Below, piece after piece: positions 49,993 through 58,728 of a stretch of DNA of 64,000 nucleotides (position 1 is the stretch's first letter; every line of letters begins with the position of its first letter). The stretch covers positions 62,001 to 126,000 of the forward strand of contig CAWBKD010000036.1 in NCBI GenBank assembly GCA_963789225.1, given 5' to 3'. The notes under the pieces are model-generated. The model was not told where the DNA came from and did not search any database. It was given only the letters and a program-made list of their open reading frames with translations. Source of the stretch: Palsa-504 sp963789225 (lineage in GTDB: Bacteria > Actinomycetota > Actinomycetes > Streptosporangiales > Streptosporangiaceae). Position numbers and translations under genes: made by a program.

Positions 49993-51526
49993 CCACCCCC
50001 GCGGAGGAAGACAGCCTCCGGAACACCGGTACGGCCTCGGGAAGCTGTCCCTCGCGCGGCGTGCACTGGCTGGTGATGCGCGCGGCCGCGTCCGGGAGGA
50101 AGGGCTCCAGTTCCCGGCCGAGCGTCGAGCACGCCCCGAAGAGCGCGCCGAGCACGGCGTCCAGCCGCTGCCCAGCCCCGGCGTCGCCGTCACGCTCCGC
50201 GCTGGCCAGCTCCCACGGGCGGACCCGGTTGGTGAACCGGTTAGCCTCGTCCGCGATCGCCCACACGGCCGCCGTCGCCTGCCGGAAGTCGAACCCCGCC
50301 AGGGCCGCCTGGGCGCGGTCGCCCGCCTGGCGGCACGCCGCGTCCAGTTTCTCCCCGCCGTCCGCCACCGCCTGCGGTCCTGGGACCCGCCCGTCCCGGT
50401 ACCTGCGGATCATGGCGATCACGCGGTTGACCAGGTTGCCGAGCCCGTTGGCGAGCTCATCGTCGGCGCGCGCGATCAGCCGCTCGACGGTGAAGTCGGC
50501 GTCGCCGACCCGCGGCACCTCGCGGAGCAGCCACCACCGCACCGCGTCGGTCCCGTACTCGGCGGCGAGCGCGGCGGGGTCGGCACCGGATCCGGTTGAC
50601 TTGCTGATCTTCCGCCCGCCCGCGGTCAGGTAGTCGTGCACGAAGATGTCGGTCGGCAGCGGCTGTCCCGAAGACAGCAGCATCGCCGGCCAGTAGACGG
50701 CGTGGAACCGCAGGACGCCCTTGCCGAGCAGGTGGATCCGGCGGCTTGCGGCGGCACCGGGGAGCCACCACGTCCCGTACGCCTCGCCGCCTGTGCCGTA
50801 GCCGAGCGCGGTGACGTAGTTGCACAGGGCGTCCCACCAGACGTAAATCACCTGGCCGGGGTCGCCAGGGACCGGGATGCCCCACCCGGCGGCGCGCATC
50901 GCGGGCCGCGACACCGAGAAGTCCTCGAGCCCGCCGTCGATGAGCGCGAGCACCTCGTGGCGGCGCCCGGCGGGCTCGATCCGCAGGTCGCCGCGGGTGA
51001 TCGCCTCCCGCAGCGGCTGGGCGTACCGGGACAGCCGGAAGAACCAGTTCTCCTCCGCGACCTGCTGCGGCTCGGTCCCGTGCTCGGGGCAGCGCCCGTC
51101 GCGGAGTTCGGCAGGGGAGTAGAACTGCTCGCAACCGGTGCAGTACAGGCCCTCGTACCGCTTCCGGTACAGGTCCCCGGCGCTAGCGCAGGCCTGCCAG
51201 AACCGCTCCACTCCTGGCCGGTGCCGCGGGTCGCGGCTGGTGCGGATGACGTCGTCGACGGTCAGCGAGAGGGCCTGGCCCAGCCCGACGAACGCCGCCG
51301 CGTTGCGGTCGACGAACTCGCGCACGCCGACTCCGGCCTCCTGCGCGGCGAGCACGTTCTTCAGCGAGTTATCGTCGGTCCCGGCCTGGAACCTGACGCG
51401 TTCTCCGCGCTGGCGGGCGAACCGGGCCAGCACGTCGGCCTGCACCAGCTCCAGCGCGAACCCGATGTGCGGCCGCGCGTTCACGTAAGGGATCGTGGTG
51501 GTGATATAGATATGCGGCGACGTCAT
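49910..51526 (-). CDS. metG: Methionyl-tRNA synthetase (secondary type)
   Basis: A 538-aa class I synthetase. HIGH motif in NARPHIGFALEL (about 20), zinc-binding CTGCEQFYSP and CPEHG, KMSKS-equivalent in GGRKISKSTG (about 314), and the anticodon-binding WAIADEANRFTNRVRPWELA. There is no C-terminal tRNA-binding domain; the last 40 residues are low complexity (SSAGVVSGSGAGGGG). Second MetRS copies in actinobacteria can give resistance to inhibitors; whether this is the only copy cannot be told. GGAGG precedes ATG 51526. Confidence 0.92.
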   Translation of the reverse strand: MTSPHIYITTTIPYVNARPHIGFALELVQADVLARFARQRGERVRFQAGTDDNSLKNVLAAQEAGVGVREFVDRNAAAFVGLGQALSLTVDDVIRTSRDPRHRPGVERFWQACASAGDLYRKRYEGLYCTGCEQFYSPAELRDGRCPEHGTEPQQVAEENWFFRLSRYAQPLREAITRGDLRIEPAGRRHEVLALIDGGLEDFSVSRPAMRAAGWGIPVPGDPGQVIYVWWDALCNYVTALGYGTGGEAYGTWWLPGAAASRRIHLLGKGVLRFHAVYWPAMLLSSGQPLPTDIFVHDYLTAGGRKISKSTGSGADPAALAAEYGTDAVRWWLLREVPRVGDADFTVERLIARADDELANGLGNLVNRVIAMIRRYRDGRVPGPQAVADGGEKLDAACRQAGDRAQAALAGFDFRQATAAVWAIADEANRFTNRVRPWELASAERDGDAGAGQRLDAVLGALFGACSTLGRELEPFLPDAAARITSQCTPREGQLPEAVPVFRRLSSSAGVVSGSGAGGGGHAPGRTSGTGAARRRRR

Positions 51527-51660
51527 CGCAGCCTCCTTCGGTCAGGGGCTCCGAGCGCCGTAAACACGTCGAGGCCCCGTTGCAGGGCCTCGGAAACGAA
51601 AGCGTCCGGACGCGTCAGCGGCCCCGCGAGCGGGGCATCATGACCTGTTGTCCGTACGTG
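51527..51660 (-). promoter_or_regulatory. Structured metG leader with a tiny Met-Met reading frame
   Basis: Reading toward metG: a reading frame ATG ATG ... TGA (51641-51615, MMPRSRGR) is followed by GC hairpins. The first, GCCCCGC-GA-GCGGGGC (51621-51636), lies inside the frame; the second, GAGGCCC with GGGCCTC (51571-51591), lies between the frame and the synthetase gene. This is compatible with attenuation by charged tRNA-Met. No T-box specifier features were recognised. Confidence 0.4.
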
Positions 51661-51724
51661 TTCACCCACCCAGAATACTGGTGACCGCCAGGTAGTCCGA
51701 AGGACTTTTTACCCGAACGGAGCT

Positions 51725-52222
51725 ATGGTGGGCGTCCCCGATTTGGCCGAAGCCGACCTGATCCACCTGCGCCGCTGCGTGGAGCTGGCGAGCGAGGCCG
51801 TCGACGCGGGGGACTTCCCGTTCGGCTCGGTGCTGGTCGCCGGGGACGGGCGGGTCCTGGCCGAGGACCGCAACCGCGAGAACAGCCTGGGCGACGCGAC
51901 CCGTCACCCGGAGTTCGAGCTGGCCCGCTGGGCAGCAGCGAACATGACGGCCGCCGAGCGCGCCGCCGCCACCGTGTTCACCTCAGGTGAGCACTGCCCG
52001 ATGTGCTCAGCCGCGCACGCCTGGGTCGGGCTGGGCCGGATCGTGTACGTGAGCTCGTCCGAGCAGCTGACGGCCTGGCTGGCCGAGCTCGGCGTGGCAC
52101 CGCCGCCGGTGCGCGCGCTACCGGTCAACCTGGTCGCCCCGGACCTGCTCGTGCAGGGCCCGGTGCCGGGCCTGGACGAGCAGATCCGCCTGCTGCACCA
52201 CCGCTTCCGCCGGCTTGCTTAA
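51725..52222 (+). CDS. Nucleoside deaminase (CMP/dCMP deaminase fold)
   Basis: A 165-aa zinc deaminase. The first zinc site is TRHPEFELARWA (His and Glu, in place of the usual His-Ala-Glu), and the second SGEHCPMCSAAHAW (Cys-x-x-Cys). The N-terminal DFPFGSVLVAGDG is typical of guanine/adenosine deaminases. The His-Pro-Glu variant is unusual. GGAG lies before ATG 51725. It is divergent from metG. Confidence 0.88.
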   Translation: MVGVPDLAEADLIHLRRCVELASEAVDAGDFPFGSVLVAGDGRVLAEDRNRENSLGDATRHPEFELARWAAANMTAAERAAATVFTSGEHCPMCSAAHAWVGLGRIVYVSSSEQLTAWLAELGVAPPPVRALPVNLVAPDLLVQGPVPGLDEQIRLLHHRFRRLA

Positions 52223-52286
52223 ACCGGATGCCCCGGGCGTGACGCGGGGGAGTAACTAGCGCCGTTCGGCAAAAAAGATTTTGAAT

Positions 52287-53138
52287 TTAGACCAGGAAGA
52301 CTTCGTCGCCGATGTGGACCCGCCCGGGGTTCAGCACCTCGGCGTAGACGCCCGCGCACGGCTCGGGGTCCGCGTCGGCCACGGGGGACAGTCGGTTGTG
52401 GCGGGCCAGCACGCGCAGGGCGTCGACGTCGCGGGGGAGCGGGCCGTGGGCCAGGGTGGGGACCGCGCACCGCGGCGTGCGGGCGATCACGCGCAGGATC
52501 AGGTCCTCGCCGACGGCCACGTACCGGTCCAGCCAGTCGTTCTCTTCGAAGCCGGGAGCCGCGGTACGGATGACGATGTTCGGCCGGTAGCGTTCCGGGT
52601 CGGCTGCGCCGCGCGGGCTCAGTCCGGCGATGCGGTCGAGCGTGGCGGTGGTGAGCAGGTGGATCGGGGCGAAATCGACGAAGGTGCCCGGCGGCGCGCC
52701 CGCGCCGATCTCGATGATCTCGGCGGGCACCTCGGCGGTCACGCCGTGCGCCAGCACGGCCTCGGGGACGGCCCGGTCCAGAGACGCGCCGGGCGGCGGG
52801 GTCGCGGTCAGCGTCACCGGCTCGCTCAGCAGCGCGGACAGGACCTGGTCCACATCGGGGTCGGTGCTCTTGACGATCCCGCCGTCCGGCAGTGTGATCC
52901 GCACGCCCGCGGCGGCGTCTTCGTCTCCGGCGGGATGGTCAGCGGCCGCGGACAGGGTGAGCAGGGCACGCCAGAGCCTGGGGTACTTCGCGCTCGCGAC
53001 CTTGCCCGTCCGGCGGCTGACCACGGCCAGGCGCCGGTCGTGATCCAGGCCGCGGAACGTCACGTCACCGGCGTCCAGGTCCTCGCCGAGCATCGACTTG
53101 ACCGGGTACCGGCGCAGCCTGTCTACCGTTCCGACCAT
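52287..53138 (-). CDS. MOSC domain protein
   Basis: A 283-aa protein with MOSC N-terminal beta-barrel (VDRLRRYPVKSMLGEDLDAG) and MOSC domain: FVDFAPIHLLTTATLDRIAG, RYRPNIVIRTAAPGFEENDW and VIARTPRCAVPTLAHG with the conserved Cys. MOSC proteins handle molybdenum cofactor sulfur or reduce N-hydroxylated compounds. ATG 53138. Confidence 0.9.
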   Translation of the reverse strand: MVGTVDRLRRYPVKSMLGEDLDAGDVTFRGLDHDRRLAVVSRRTGKVASAKYPRLWRALLTLSAAADHPAGDEDAAAGVRITLPDGGIVKSTDPDVDQVLSALLSEPVTLTATPPPGASLDRAVPEAVLAHGVTAEVPAEIIEIGAGAPPGTFVDFAPIHLLTTATLDRIAGLSPRGAADPERYRPNIVIRTAAPGFEENDWLDRYVAVGEDLILRVIARTPRCAVPTLAHGPLPRDVDALRVLARHNRLSPVADADPEPCAGVYAEVLNPGRVHIGDEVFLV

Positions 53139-53335
53139 GCTTTCATCATCGCAACGAGCCCAGGGACTTCCCGAACTGGCTCCGTGACAGGCTCACCGCC
53201 TGCGCCGAACCCTGCGGGCCCGGAGGCTCTCTGCGCCACGGCGGTGCTTGGCGGCATGCTGATCGAGATGTACAACGCGCAGCTCATCGGAACCTGGCGC
53301 CGTCTCAATCCGCGGCTCCGCTCGAGTGCTGCGGG

Positions 53336-53905
53336 TCAGGGCTGGTCGCCCACGAGAGCGATTGCGCGCGTCTCGGGAACTCCCAGCATCAGCAGGCTCG
53401 TGATCGTCGCTGCTCGGGCGCCGAGGGTCCCGTTCGACAGGTCGCTGTCCGCGATGGCGAACACGACGCCGTAGGCAACCTGGCTCAGGATGCCCGCCGG
53501 CAGGTGCTGTGCGAACACGTCGCTGTCCTGGCCCCGTTTCACGAGGTCGGCGAGGAGCTCATCGACTGGCCCGAGCAGGCCGTGGATCGCCTCGCCGTAC
53601 TCGCCACGGCGCAGCGCCAACAGCACTCGGTACCGGTGCGCCACCGGCCAGACGTGGGCGATGAATTCGACCCACGTCGCGTCCGCTTCTGCGTCGGAGG
53701 CGTTGACTTCGGTGAGCACGGCTGTCACCTCGGCGACGGCCCGTTCCGTGAGTGCCCGAACCAGGTCGAGGCGCGAGGGGAAATGGCCGTAGACCGTGCG
53801 ACGGACGACGCCGGCAGCGGAGGCGATGTCGCCCATTCCGGCGTCGGGGTTCTCTCCCAGCACATCGAGGGCGACGTCGAGGATGCGATCGCGTGTCTCG
53901 TTCAT
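53336..53905 (-). CDS. TetR family transcriptional regulator
   Basis: A 189-aa protein. HTH: NETRDRILDVALDVLGENPD, then IASAAGVVRRTVYGHFPSRL. ATG 53905 fits the family start; an in-frame GTG at 53935 is possible. Two palindromic operators lie between it and the divergent epoxide hydrolase gene, so it very probably represses both. Confidence 0.88.
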   Translation of the reverse strand: MNETRDRILDVALDVLGENPDAGMGDIASAAGVVRRTVYGHFPSRLDLVRALTERAVAEVTAVLTEVNASDAEADATWVEFIAHVWPVAHRYRVLLALRRGEYGEAIHGLLGPVDELLADLVKRGQDSDVFAQHLPAGILSQVAYGVVFAIADSDLSNGTLGARAATITSLLMLGVPETRAIALVGDQP

Positions 53906-53945
53906 CGAGCGCACACGGGAGGACTCGGTGGGCACGCCACCATTG

Positions 53946-53990
53946 TTGCACACCAGTGTGCAATGAAGTAGACTGCACACCAGTGTGCAA
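53946..53990. promoter_or_regulatory. Twin operators between tetR and the epoxide hydrolase gene
   Basis: TTGCACAC-CA-GTGTGCAA (53946-53963) is a perfect palindrome apart from the 2-bp spacer. The second copy (53973-53990) differs in one base. The centres are 27 bp apart. The sites lie in the divergent promoter region. Confidence 0.85.
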
Positions 53991-54040
53991 CGGAGAGAGG
54001 TTGCGCTGTGCTTCGAAGCTCAGGAGAAGAGAAGAAGGCA

Positions 54041-55204
54041 ATGACCGCACCGACGCCGCCGACCTCGACCCTCGTCCGCCCGTTCACCGTCTCGATCCCG
54101 GATCCGGAGATCGACGACGTGAAGCAGCGACTGGCCAGAACTCGGTGGCCGGATCCGGAAACGGTGGGCGACTGGTCGCAAGGGGTTCGCGTAGAGAACG
54201 CCAGATCTCTGGCCGACTACTGGGAGCGCGGCTACGACTGGCGGCGCTTCGAGTCCGAGCTCAATCGCTTCCCCCAATTCCTGACCGAGATTGACGGGCT
54301 GGACATCCACTTCATCCACGTCAGGTCCAAGAACCCCAACGCGATGCCGCTGATACTCACGCACGGATGGCCGGGCTCGATCGTCGAGTTCCTGAAGCTG
54401 ATCGGCCCGCTGACCGATCCGGTTTCGTTCGGAGGAGACGCCGCCGATTCATTCGACGTCGTCGTCCCGTCGCTCCCCGGGTTCGGGTTCTCCCAGAAGC
54501 CCGCGAAGACCGGGTGGACTGTATCGCGCATCGCAAGCGCGTGGGCGGAGCTGATGAAGCGTCTCGGCTATACGAGATGGGCCGCGCAGGGCGGCGACTG
54601 GGGTGCCGTCGTCACCACCGCCCTCGGGGCCATGCGACCTGAGGGGCTTCTCGGAATTCACCTGAACACCCAGTACGCCTTTCCCGCACAGATACCCGGC
54701 ACCTTGTCGCCCGAACAGCGCCACGCCGTGGAGACCGTCGCCCTCTACACCGGCGATCTCGGCGGGGCGAACCACCTTCAGGGCACCAAGCCGGAGACCG
54801 TCGGATTCGCCCTGGCGGACTCTCCCGCTGGTCAGGCAGCCTGGATCTACGACAAGTTCCAGTCCAAGACCGACAACCACGGGCTCGCCGAGGACGCCCT
54901 CAGCAGGGACGACATGCTCGACGCGATATCCCTCTACTGGTTCACCAACAGCGCAGCATCGTCCGCCCGCATCTACTGGGAGAACAAATCGGGCACCTTC
55001 GCCGGCCCGAAGCTGACGCTTCCGGTCGCGGTGACCGTCTTCCCGAAGGACATCCCGCTCTTCCCGCGAAGCTGGATCGAAGACACCTACAGCAATCTGA
55101 TCCACTACGGCGAGGCCGACAAGGGCGGGCACTTCGCGGCCTTGGAACAGCCCGAGATCCTGGTCAGCGAAATCCGCACCGGCCTGCGCACCCTTCGTTC
55201 CTGA
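54041..55204 (+). CDS. Epoxide hydrolase (microsomal/EHN type)
   Basis: A 387-aa protein. The N-terminal EHN domain (RPFTVSIPDPEIDDVKQRLA, RTRWPDPETVGDWSQGV) is followed by the alpha/beta fold: oxyanion motif THGWPGSIVEF, nucleophile AAQGGDWGAVVT (Asp about 186), lid, and catalytic His in GGHFAALEQPE. It opens epoxides to diols. ATG 54041 has AAGAAGG upstream; a GTG at 54008 is less likely. It is controlled by the divergent TetR. Confidence 0.92.
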   Translation: MTAPTPPTSTLVRPFTVSIPDPEIDDVKQRLARTRWPDPETVGDWSQGVRVENARSLADYWERGYDWRRFESELNRFPQFLTEIDGLDIHFIHVRSKNPNAMPLILTHGWPGSIVEFLKLIGPLTDPVSFGGDAADSFDVVVPSLPGFGFSQKPAKTGWTVSRIASAWAELMKRLGYTRWAAQGGDWGAVVTTALGAMRPEGLLGIHLNTQYAFPAQIPGTLSPEQRHAVETVALYTGDLGGANHLQGTKPETVGFALADSPAGQAAWIYDKFQSKTDNHGLAEDALSRDDMLDAISLYWFTNSAASSARIYWENKSGTFAGPKLTLPVAVTVFPKDIPLFPRSWIEDTYSNLIHYGEADKGGHFAALEQPEILVSEIRTGLRTLRS

Positions 55205-55275
55205 CGCCAACGCGCGAGCTCAGGAGCGCACGCGTATCACTCGGGCTTCACTGAATCGACCAAAGGCGCTGGGGG

Positions 55276-55461
55276 TCACCAGGGTGGCAGCGTCCTTCCG
55301 TCGCGCGACCTGGGGGTGAACGCCCGGCCCGCGGCCGCGGCTGGCTTCCCGGTCTCCTCAGGCGCTGGCTGCGGGACCTTGCCCGGCTCGGGCAGCAGGA
55401 GCTCGCCGGGCTCGCAGCCCAGGACGGCGCAGATGACGTCGAGCTCGTCGACGGGTCTGGA
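55276..55461 (-). pseudogene. XRE family regulator, C-terminal remnant
   Basis: A minus-strand frame reads VDELDVICAVLGCEPGELLL, the end of an HTH_26-type XRE domain, followed by a Pro/Ala/Gly tail and a stop at 55276. The first part of the helix-turn-helix is missing. The gene was cut off, probably when the present flank at about 55470 was joined. Confidence 0.6.
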
Positions 55462-55615
55462 AGCCGTACGCTAGGCCCGATCGGGGCAGCAGGACGCTAG
55501 CGGCTAGCTGGTGAACTCACGCACTGTTGCGTACCCGGCCCGGGGGAGGGTTCAGGGCGCATGCGCGGGGCTCCCGGTCCATGACGGCGTAGGCGGGCAG
55601 CAGGAGGATAGCGGC

Positions 55616-56659
55616 GTGGAGTCGCTGGCGGCGGCGCGAGAGGAACGGGCGTTCATGTGCCGGCTCACGCCGGACCGGGCGCTCGGGTCGCTGGATGAGG
55701 CAGACGCGTTCCTGCGGGACCGGGGGATGCTCACGCGGACCGCCGACAGCGCCCTGCCCAGCCTGTACGAGGCGTGCCACGAGGATCCCTACAAGCCGGG
55801 CAGCCCAGGGTTCGCGACCTGGCCAGCGACGAAATGGCCGTGGTTCGGCGAACTGGCGGAGCGTGGCTACCTGATCGTTGCGGTCCATCGCGCCAAGAAC
55901 CTGCTCGTATCCGGCGACGCGGCACGGCTTCTCGACCCGATCTGCCGCGCCGAGACCACGCGCATGCGCGCCGCCGACCGCGACGCGGCCCGGCTCCTTG
56001 ACCACCTGGCCCGCGCCGGGCCGTCTAGCGTCGAGGACCTGCGCGTCGAACTGCGGATGAAGCGGCAGGAGCTGAACTCCCTGCGGGCGCCGATGGAGCG
56101 GTGCGGCGTGATCGTCTCGCGTTCGCTGCACGTCACCGCGGGGGAGGGGCAGCCGCATTCCAGCGAGCTGGCGCGCTGGGACCAGGCGTACTCTGGACCG
56201 CGCGGAACCGACGCGGAGCCCAGGGCGGCGCTCAGGGAGCTCGTGGCCGCCGGCGTTCGGGCCAGCGTGGTCGCGCCAGAACATGAGCTGCGGCGCTGGT
56301 TCTCCTGGCTGTGGTACTGGACCGATTCGATCATCGATGACCTGGTCCACGACGGACGCGCCCACCGGCTGGACGGGCACATCGTCGCGGCGGCGAGCAG
56401 GGGTGAGTCCGTGGCTGACGAGGTGCGGTTCGCAGACGGATCTGTTCCGGGGGACCGCCGGGTTCTACGACCGGTACCGGCGGCCCTACCCGGAAGCGAT
56501 GCTCACCGATCTGGTCCGGCGGGCGGATGTGTCGCGCAGCGGGCGCCTGCTGGACCTGGCCTGCGGGACCGGCCAGCTCGCCTTCCCGCTGCGCCGGTGG
56601 TTCCGCGAGGTATGGGCCGTGGATCAGGAACCGGACATGGTGGAACTGGTCCGGGCTAA
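55616..56659 (+). CDS. AlkZ-related winged-helix protein, C-terminus altered
   Basis: GTG 55616 has AGGAGG about 8 nt upstream. The first 265 residues look like a real domain: MCRLTPDRALGSLDEADAFL, WPATKWPWFGELAERGYLIV, DLRVELRMKRQELNSLRAPM, IVSRSLHVTAG and RRWFSWLWYW, near the YcaQ/AlkZ-type winged-helix group. After about 56400 the frame runs on for 85 codons inside the methyltransferase gene in another frame, giving Pro/Arg/Gly-rich nonsense. The original stop was probably lost by a small mutation near 56400. Confidence 0.7.
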   Translation: MESLAAAREERAFMCRLTPDRALGSLDEADAFLRDRGMLTRTADSALPSLYEACHEDPYKPGSPGFATWPATKWPWFGELAERGYLIVAVHRAKNLLVSGDAARLLDPICRAETTRMRAADRDAARLLDHLARAGPSSVEDLRVELRMKRQELNSLRAPMERCGVIVSRSLHVTAGEGQPHSSELARWDQAYSGPRGTDAEPRAALRELVAAGVRASVVAPEHELRRWFSWLWYWTDSIIDDLVHDGRAHRLDGHIVAAASRGESVADEVRFADGSVPGDRRVLRPVPAALPGSDAHRSGPAGGCVAQRAPAGPGLRDRPARLPAAPVVPRGMGRGSGTGHGGTGPG

Positions 56660-57230
56660 GGCGGCCGCCGGGGGAGCGGCGGAGGTCCGGGCGATCGTGT
56701 CGAGCGCCGAGACCTTGCGCGCCGAGCCGAAGTTCTTCGAGCTGGCCGTCGTCGGTAACGCGTTCCACCGGCTCGACCGCGACCTGACCGCCGGCCGGGT
56801 CCTCGGCTGGCTCAAGCCCGGCGGGCACCTGGCGCTGTGCTGGTCGTCCCAGCCGTGGTCAGGCGATTCAGACTGGCAGCGAGCGCTCGCCGGCATGCTG
56901 GACAGGTGGATGACGGCGCTCGGCGCGCAGGGCCGGATTCCCGCGGGCTGGGACCTGACGCGGCAGCGCCGACCCGATCTCCAGGTCCTGTCCGACGCCG
57001 GATTCGAGGCGGCCGGGCGCCACGACTTTCCGGTCGCGCATCGCTGGGGCCTGCCGGAGCTCGCCGGGTTGATCAGGTCGACATCGTTCCTGTCGGCCGA
57101 GGTACTCGGCGACCACGGCGCCGCGTTCGACGCCGACCTCGTGGCCACGCTCGGCCCGTACGGCGGTGCCTTCAGCGAGACCATGAGCTTCAACTACGAG
57201 CTAGCCCGCAGGCCTGCGCTCGTGTCCTAG
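56403..57230 (+). CDS. Class I SAM-dependent methyltransferase
   Basis: A protein of about 275 aa: FRGTAGFYDRYRRPYPEAML, motif I LLDLACGTGQLAFPL, VWAVDQEPDMVELV, VVGNAFHRLDRDLTAGRVL and LKPGGHLALCW. These fit methyltransferase-11/25 types. GTG 56403 is the nearest start; it lies inside the preceding gene by 257 bp. The acceptor is unknown. Confidence 0.88.
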   Translation: MSPWLTRCGSQTDLFRGTAGFYDRYRRPYPEAMLTDLVRRADVSRSGRLLDLACGTGQLAFPLRRWFREVWAVDQEPDMVELVRAKAAAGGAAEVRAIVSSAETLRAEPKFFELAVVGNAFHRLDRDLTAGRVLGWLKPGGHLALCWSSQPWSGDSDWQRALAGMLDRWMTALGAQGRIPAGWDLTRQRRPDLQVLSDAGFEAAGRHDFPVAHRWGLPELAGLIRSTSFLSAEVLGDHGAAFDADLVATLGPYGGAFSETMSFNYELARRPALVS

Positions 57231-57236
57231 GCCACC

Positions 57237-57556
57237 TCAGATCTTCGCCAGGCGCCGCTCGAACAGCCGGCGTTCGGCGGTGTCGTCGCTCAGCGCGGCA
57301 GCCTGGCGGTACTCCTCCCGGGCCTCGGCGGCGCGTCCGAGCCTGCGCAGCAGCTCGGCCCGGGCCGAGTGCAGGTACCGGTAGCCGGGCAGCTCGATGC
57401 GGTCAAGCAGCGCCAGCCCCGCCGCTGGCCCGTCCGCCTCGCCGACGGCCACCGCCCGGTTCAGGGCGACCACCGGCGAGCGGTCGATCGCCGCCAGCTG
57501 CCCGTATAGCGCTGCGATCTGCGGCCAGTCCCGCTCGCGCTCCAGGTCCCGCCCAG
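57237..57556 (-). pseudogene. ECF sigma factor C-terminal (SnoaL/TPR-like) remnant
   Basis: The minus-strand frame reads ERDWPQIAALYGQLAAIDRS, PVVALNRAVAVGEADGPAAG, LRRLGRAAEAREEYRQAAAL and ERRLFERRLAKI. This is the C-terminal helical domain (DUF6596-type) of large ECF41/42-like sigma factors. The sigma-2 and sigma-4 regions are missing. The upstream border at about 57550 is joined to a membrane-protein gene. Confidence 0.75.
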
Positions 57557-58077
57557 CCGGGCGTCATGACCGCGGTGGTCGCGGCGATCACCACGGCGGG
57601 AACCGCGAGGAGCGAGGCCGCTCGGGCGACGGGACTTTGGCGCGCCACCCTCCGGTCCGCCAGGGACGGCCGCCGCAGCAATGCCGCGCAGCCGACGATC
57701 AGCCCGAATTCCAGGACGCAGCTCACCACGTCCAGCGCGCCTACCGATTCCGGGCTGTGCAAGTCGGGACCGAACGGCAGGCCGACGGTGCGCGACGCCA
57801 CGTACACCGCGATGACCATGGCGTTCCCGGCGATGCCCAGCCACAGCCAGAGCCGCGACGGCCGCCAGACCAGGACCACGGGCCATATCAACTGGGCCCA
57901 CGAGATAACCAGGAAGAAGACGCCGTACAGCGCATATTCCGCAAAATGTTCGAACACGACCGCAAAGTGGATGGCCGCGGCGCCGACCGAGAGCGACGCC
58001 AGGCCACCCAGAAGGTATGGCCGGACGGTGGGTGGGCTGGTGCCGACTTCCTTGTCCTGGAGGACTGGAGTGCTCAT
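57403..58077 (-). CDS. Small integral membrane protein, C-terminus lost at a fusion point
   Basis: ATG 58077. About 175 residues with four or more transmembrane segments: LLGGLASLSVGAAAIHFAVV, ALYGVFFLVISWAQLIWPVV, LWLGIAGNAMVIAVYVASRT and VSCVLEFGLIVGCAALLRRP. After VMTPGWAG (about 57550) the frame enters the sigma factor remnant out of frame and gives Gly/Arg/Ala nonsense to 57403. The genuine C-terminus is lost. No function known. Confidence 0.6.
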   Translation of the reverse strand: MSTPVLQDKEVGTSPPTVRPYLLGGLASLSVGAAAIHFAVVFEHFAEYALYGVFFLVISWAQLIWPVVLVWRPSRLWLWLGIAGNAMVIAVYVASRTVGLPFGPDLHSPESVGALDVVSCVLEFGLIVGCAALLRRPSLADRRVARQSPVARAASLLAVPAVVIAATTAVMTPGWAGPGARAGLAADRSAIRAAGGDRPLAGGRPEPGGGRRRGGRASGGAGAA

Positions 58078-58268
58078 GCCTCCGAGGCTAGGTTCGCAGT
58101 CGCGCGGCCGGCATCGGCCCACAGGCCGATGTCGAGCTACATCTTGAGATGTACGCGGGCGGGCGAGACGCCGCCTTCCAGGCTCCGCGGCGCGCCGAGC
58201 GGCGCTGCGCAGGGCATCCCAGCAATCGGAGCTAGACTGCCTGAACAGAGAGCACGAAAGGGGAAACC

Positions 58269-58466
58269 GTGAACTCGGAAGCGTCTGATATGGTCACGAT
58301 TCCCCGTGTTGAATTTGACGCTCTGAACGCCGAGCTAAGACGACTGCGGCTCGAGGCCGCGCGGACCGTAGCGAAGGCGCGCATCCAGGCCGATCCCGGC
58401 CCGGGGGACGGCGCACCCGTGTTTACCCGTGATCAGCTCGCCGAGGCGTGGGGGCTGAGTGAGTGA
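58269..58466 (+). CDS. Putative antitoxin (coiled-coil, small)
   Basis: A 65-aa protein: VEFDALNAELRRLRLEAART, then a tail DQLAEAWGLSE. GTG 58269 with AAAGGGGA upstream. It directly precedes and overlaps (8 nt) a RelE-like toxin gene, so it is most likely its antitoxin. No DNA-binding motif is obvious. Confidence 0.65.
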   Translation: MNSEASDMVTIPRVEFDALNAELRRLRLEAARTVAKARIQADPGPGDGAPVFTRDQLAEAWGLSE

Positions 58467-58728
58467 TCGGTCGGTCCGCTTCGCGGGAACATCGTGGCAG
58501 CAGATCGAAGCCCTGCCTCAACCTCTGCGCTGGACTGTCCAGCGCACGATCTTTCACCTGCTGGACGAGCCAGTCCCAGTCCTAGCGGACCCTTTCCCCA
58601 GGGACGATCCGCTGCCCTGTGCTTACGAACTGCGACTGCCCGCCGATTTCATCACGATCTGGTACACGGTCACTCCGTACCGCGGTCAAGAGGTCATCAG
58701 CATTCAGTATGTACGCGTGGACACCTGA
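58459..58728 (+). CDS. RelE/ParE-type toxin
   Basis: An 89-aa protein with RelE/ParE features: WQQIEALPQPLRWTVQRTIF, HLLDEPVPVLADPFPRDDPL, YELRLPADFITIWYTVTPYR and VISIQYVRV. RelE-fold toxins act on mRNA in the ribosome or on gyrase. It overlaps the antitoxin gene. Confidence 0.72.
   Translation: MSDRSVRFAGTSWQQIEALPQPLRWTVQRTIFHLLDEPVPVLADPFPRDDPLPCAYELRLPADFITIWYTVTPYRGQEVISIQYVRVDT

Noticed and set aside
51527..51660. T-box riboswitch before metG
   Set aside because: No T-box sequence or specifier stem was recognised, and actinobacterial T-boxes are mainly known for ileS.
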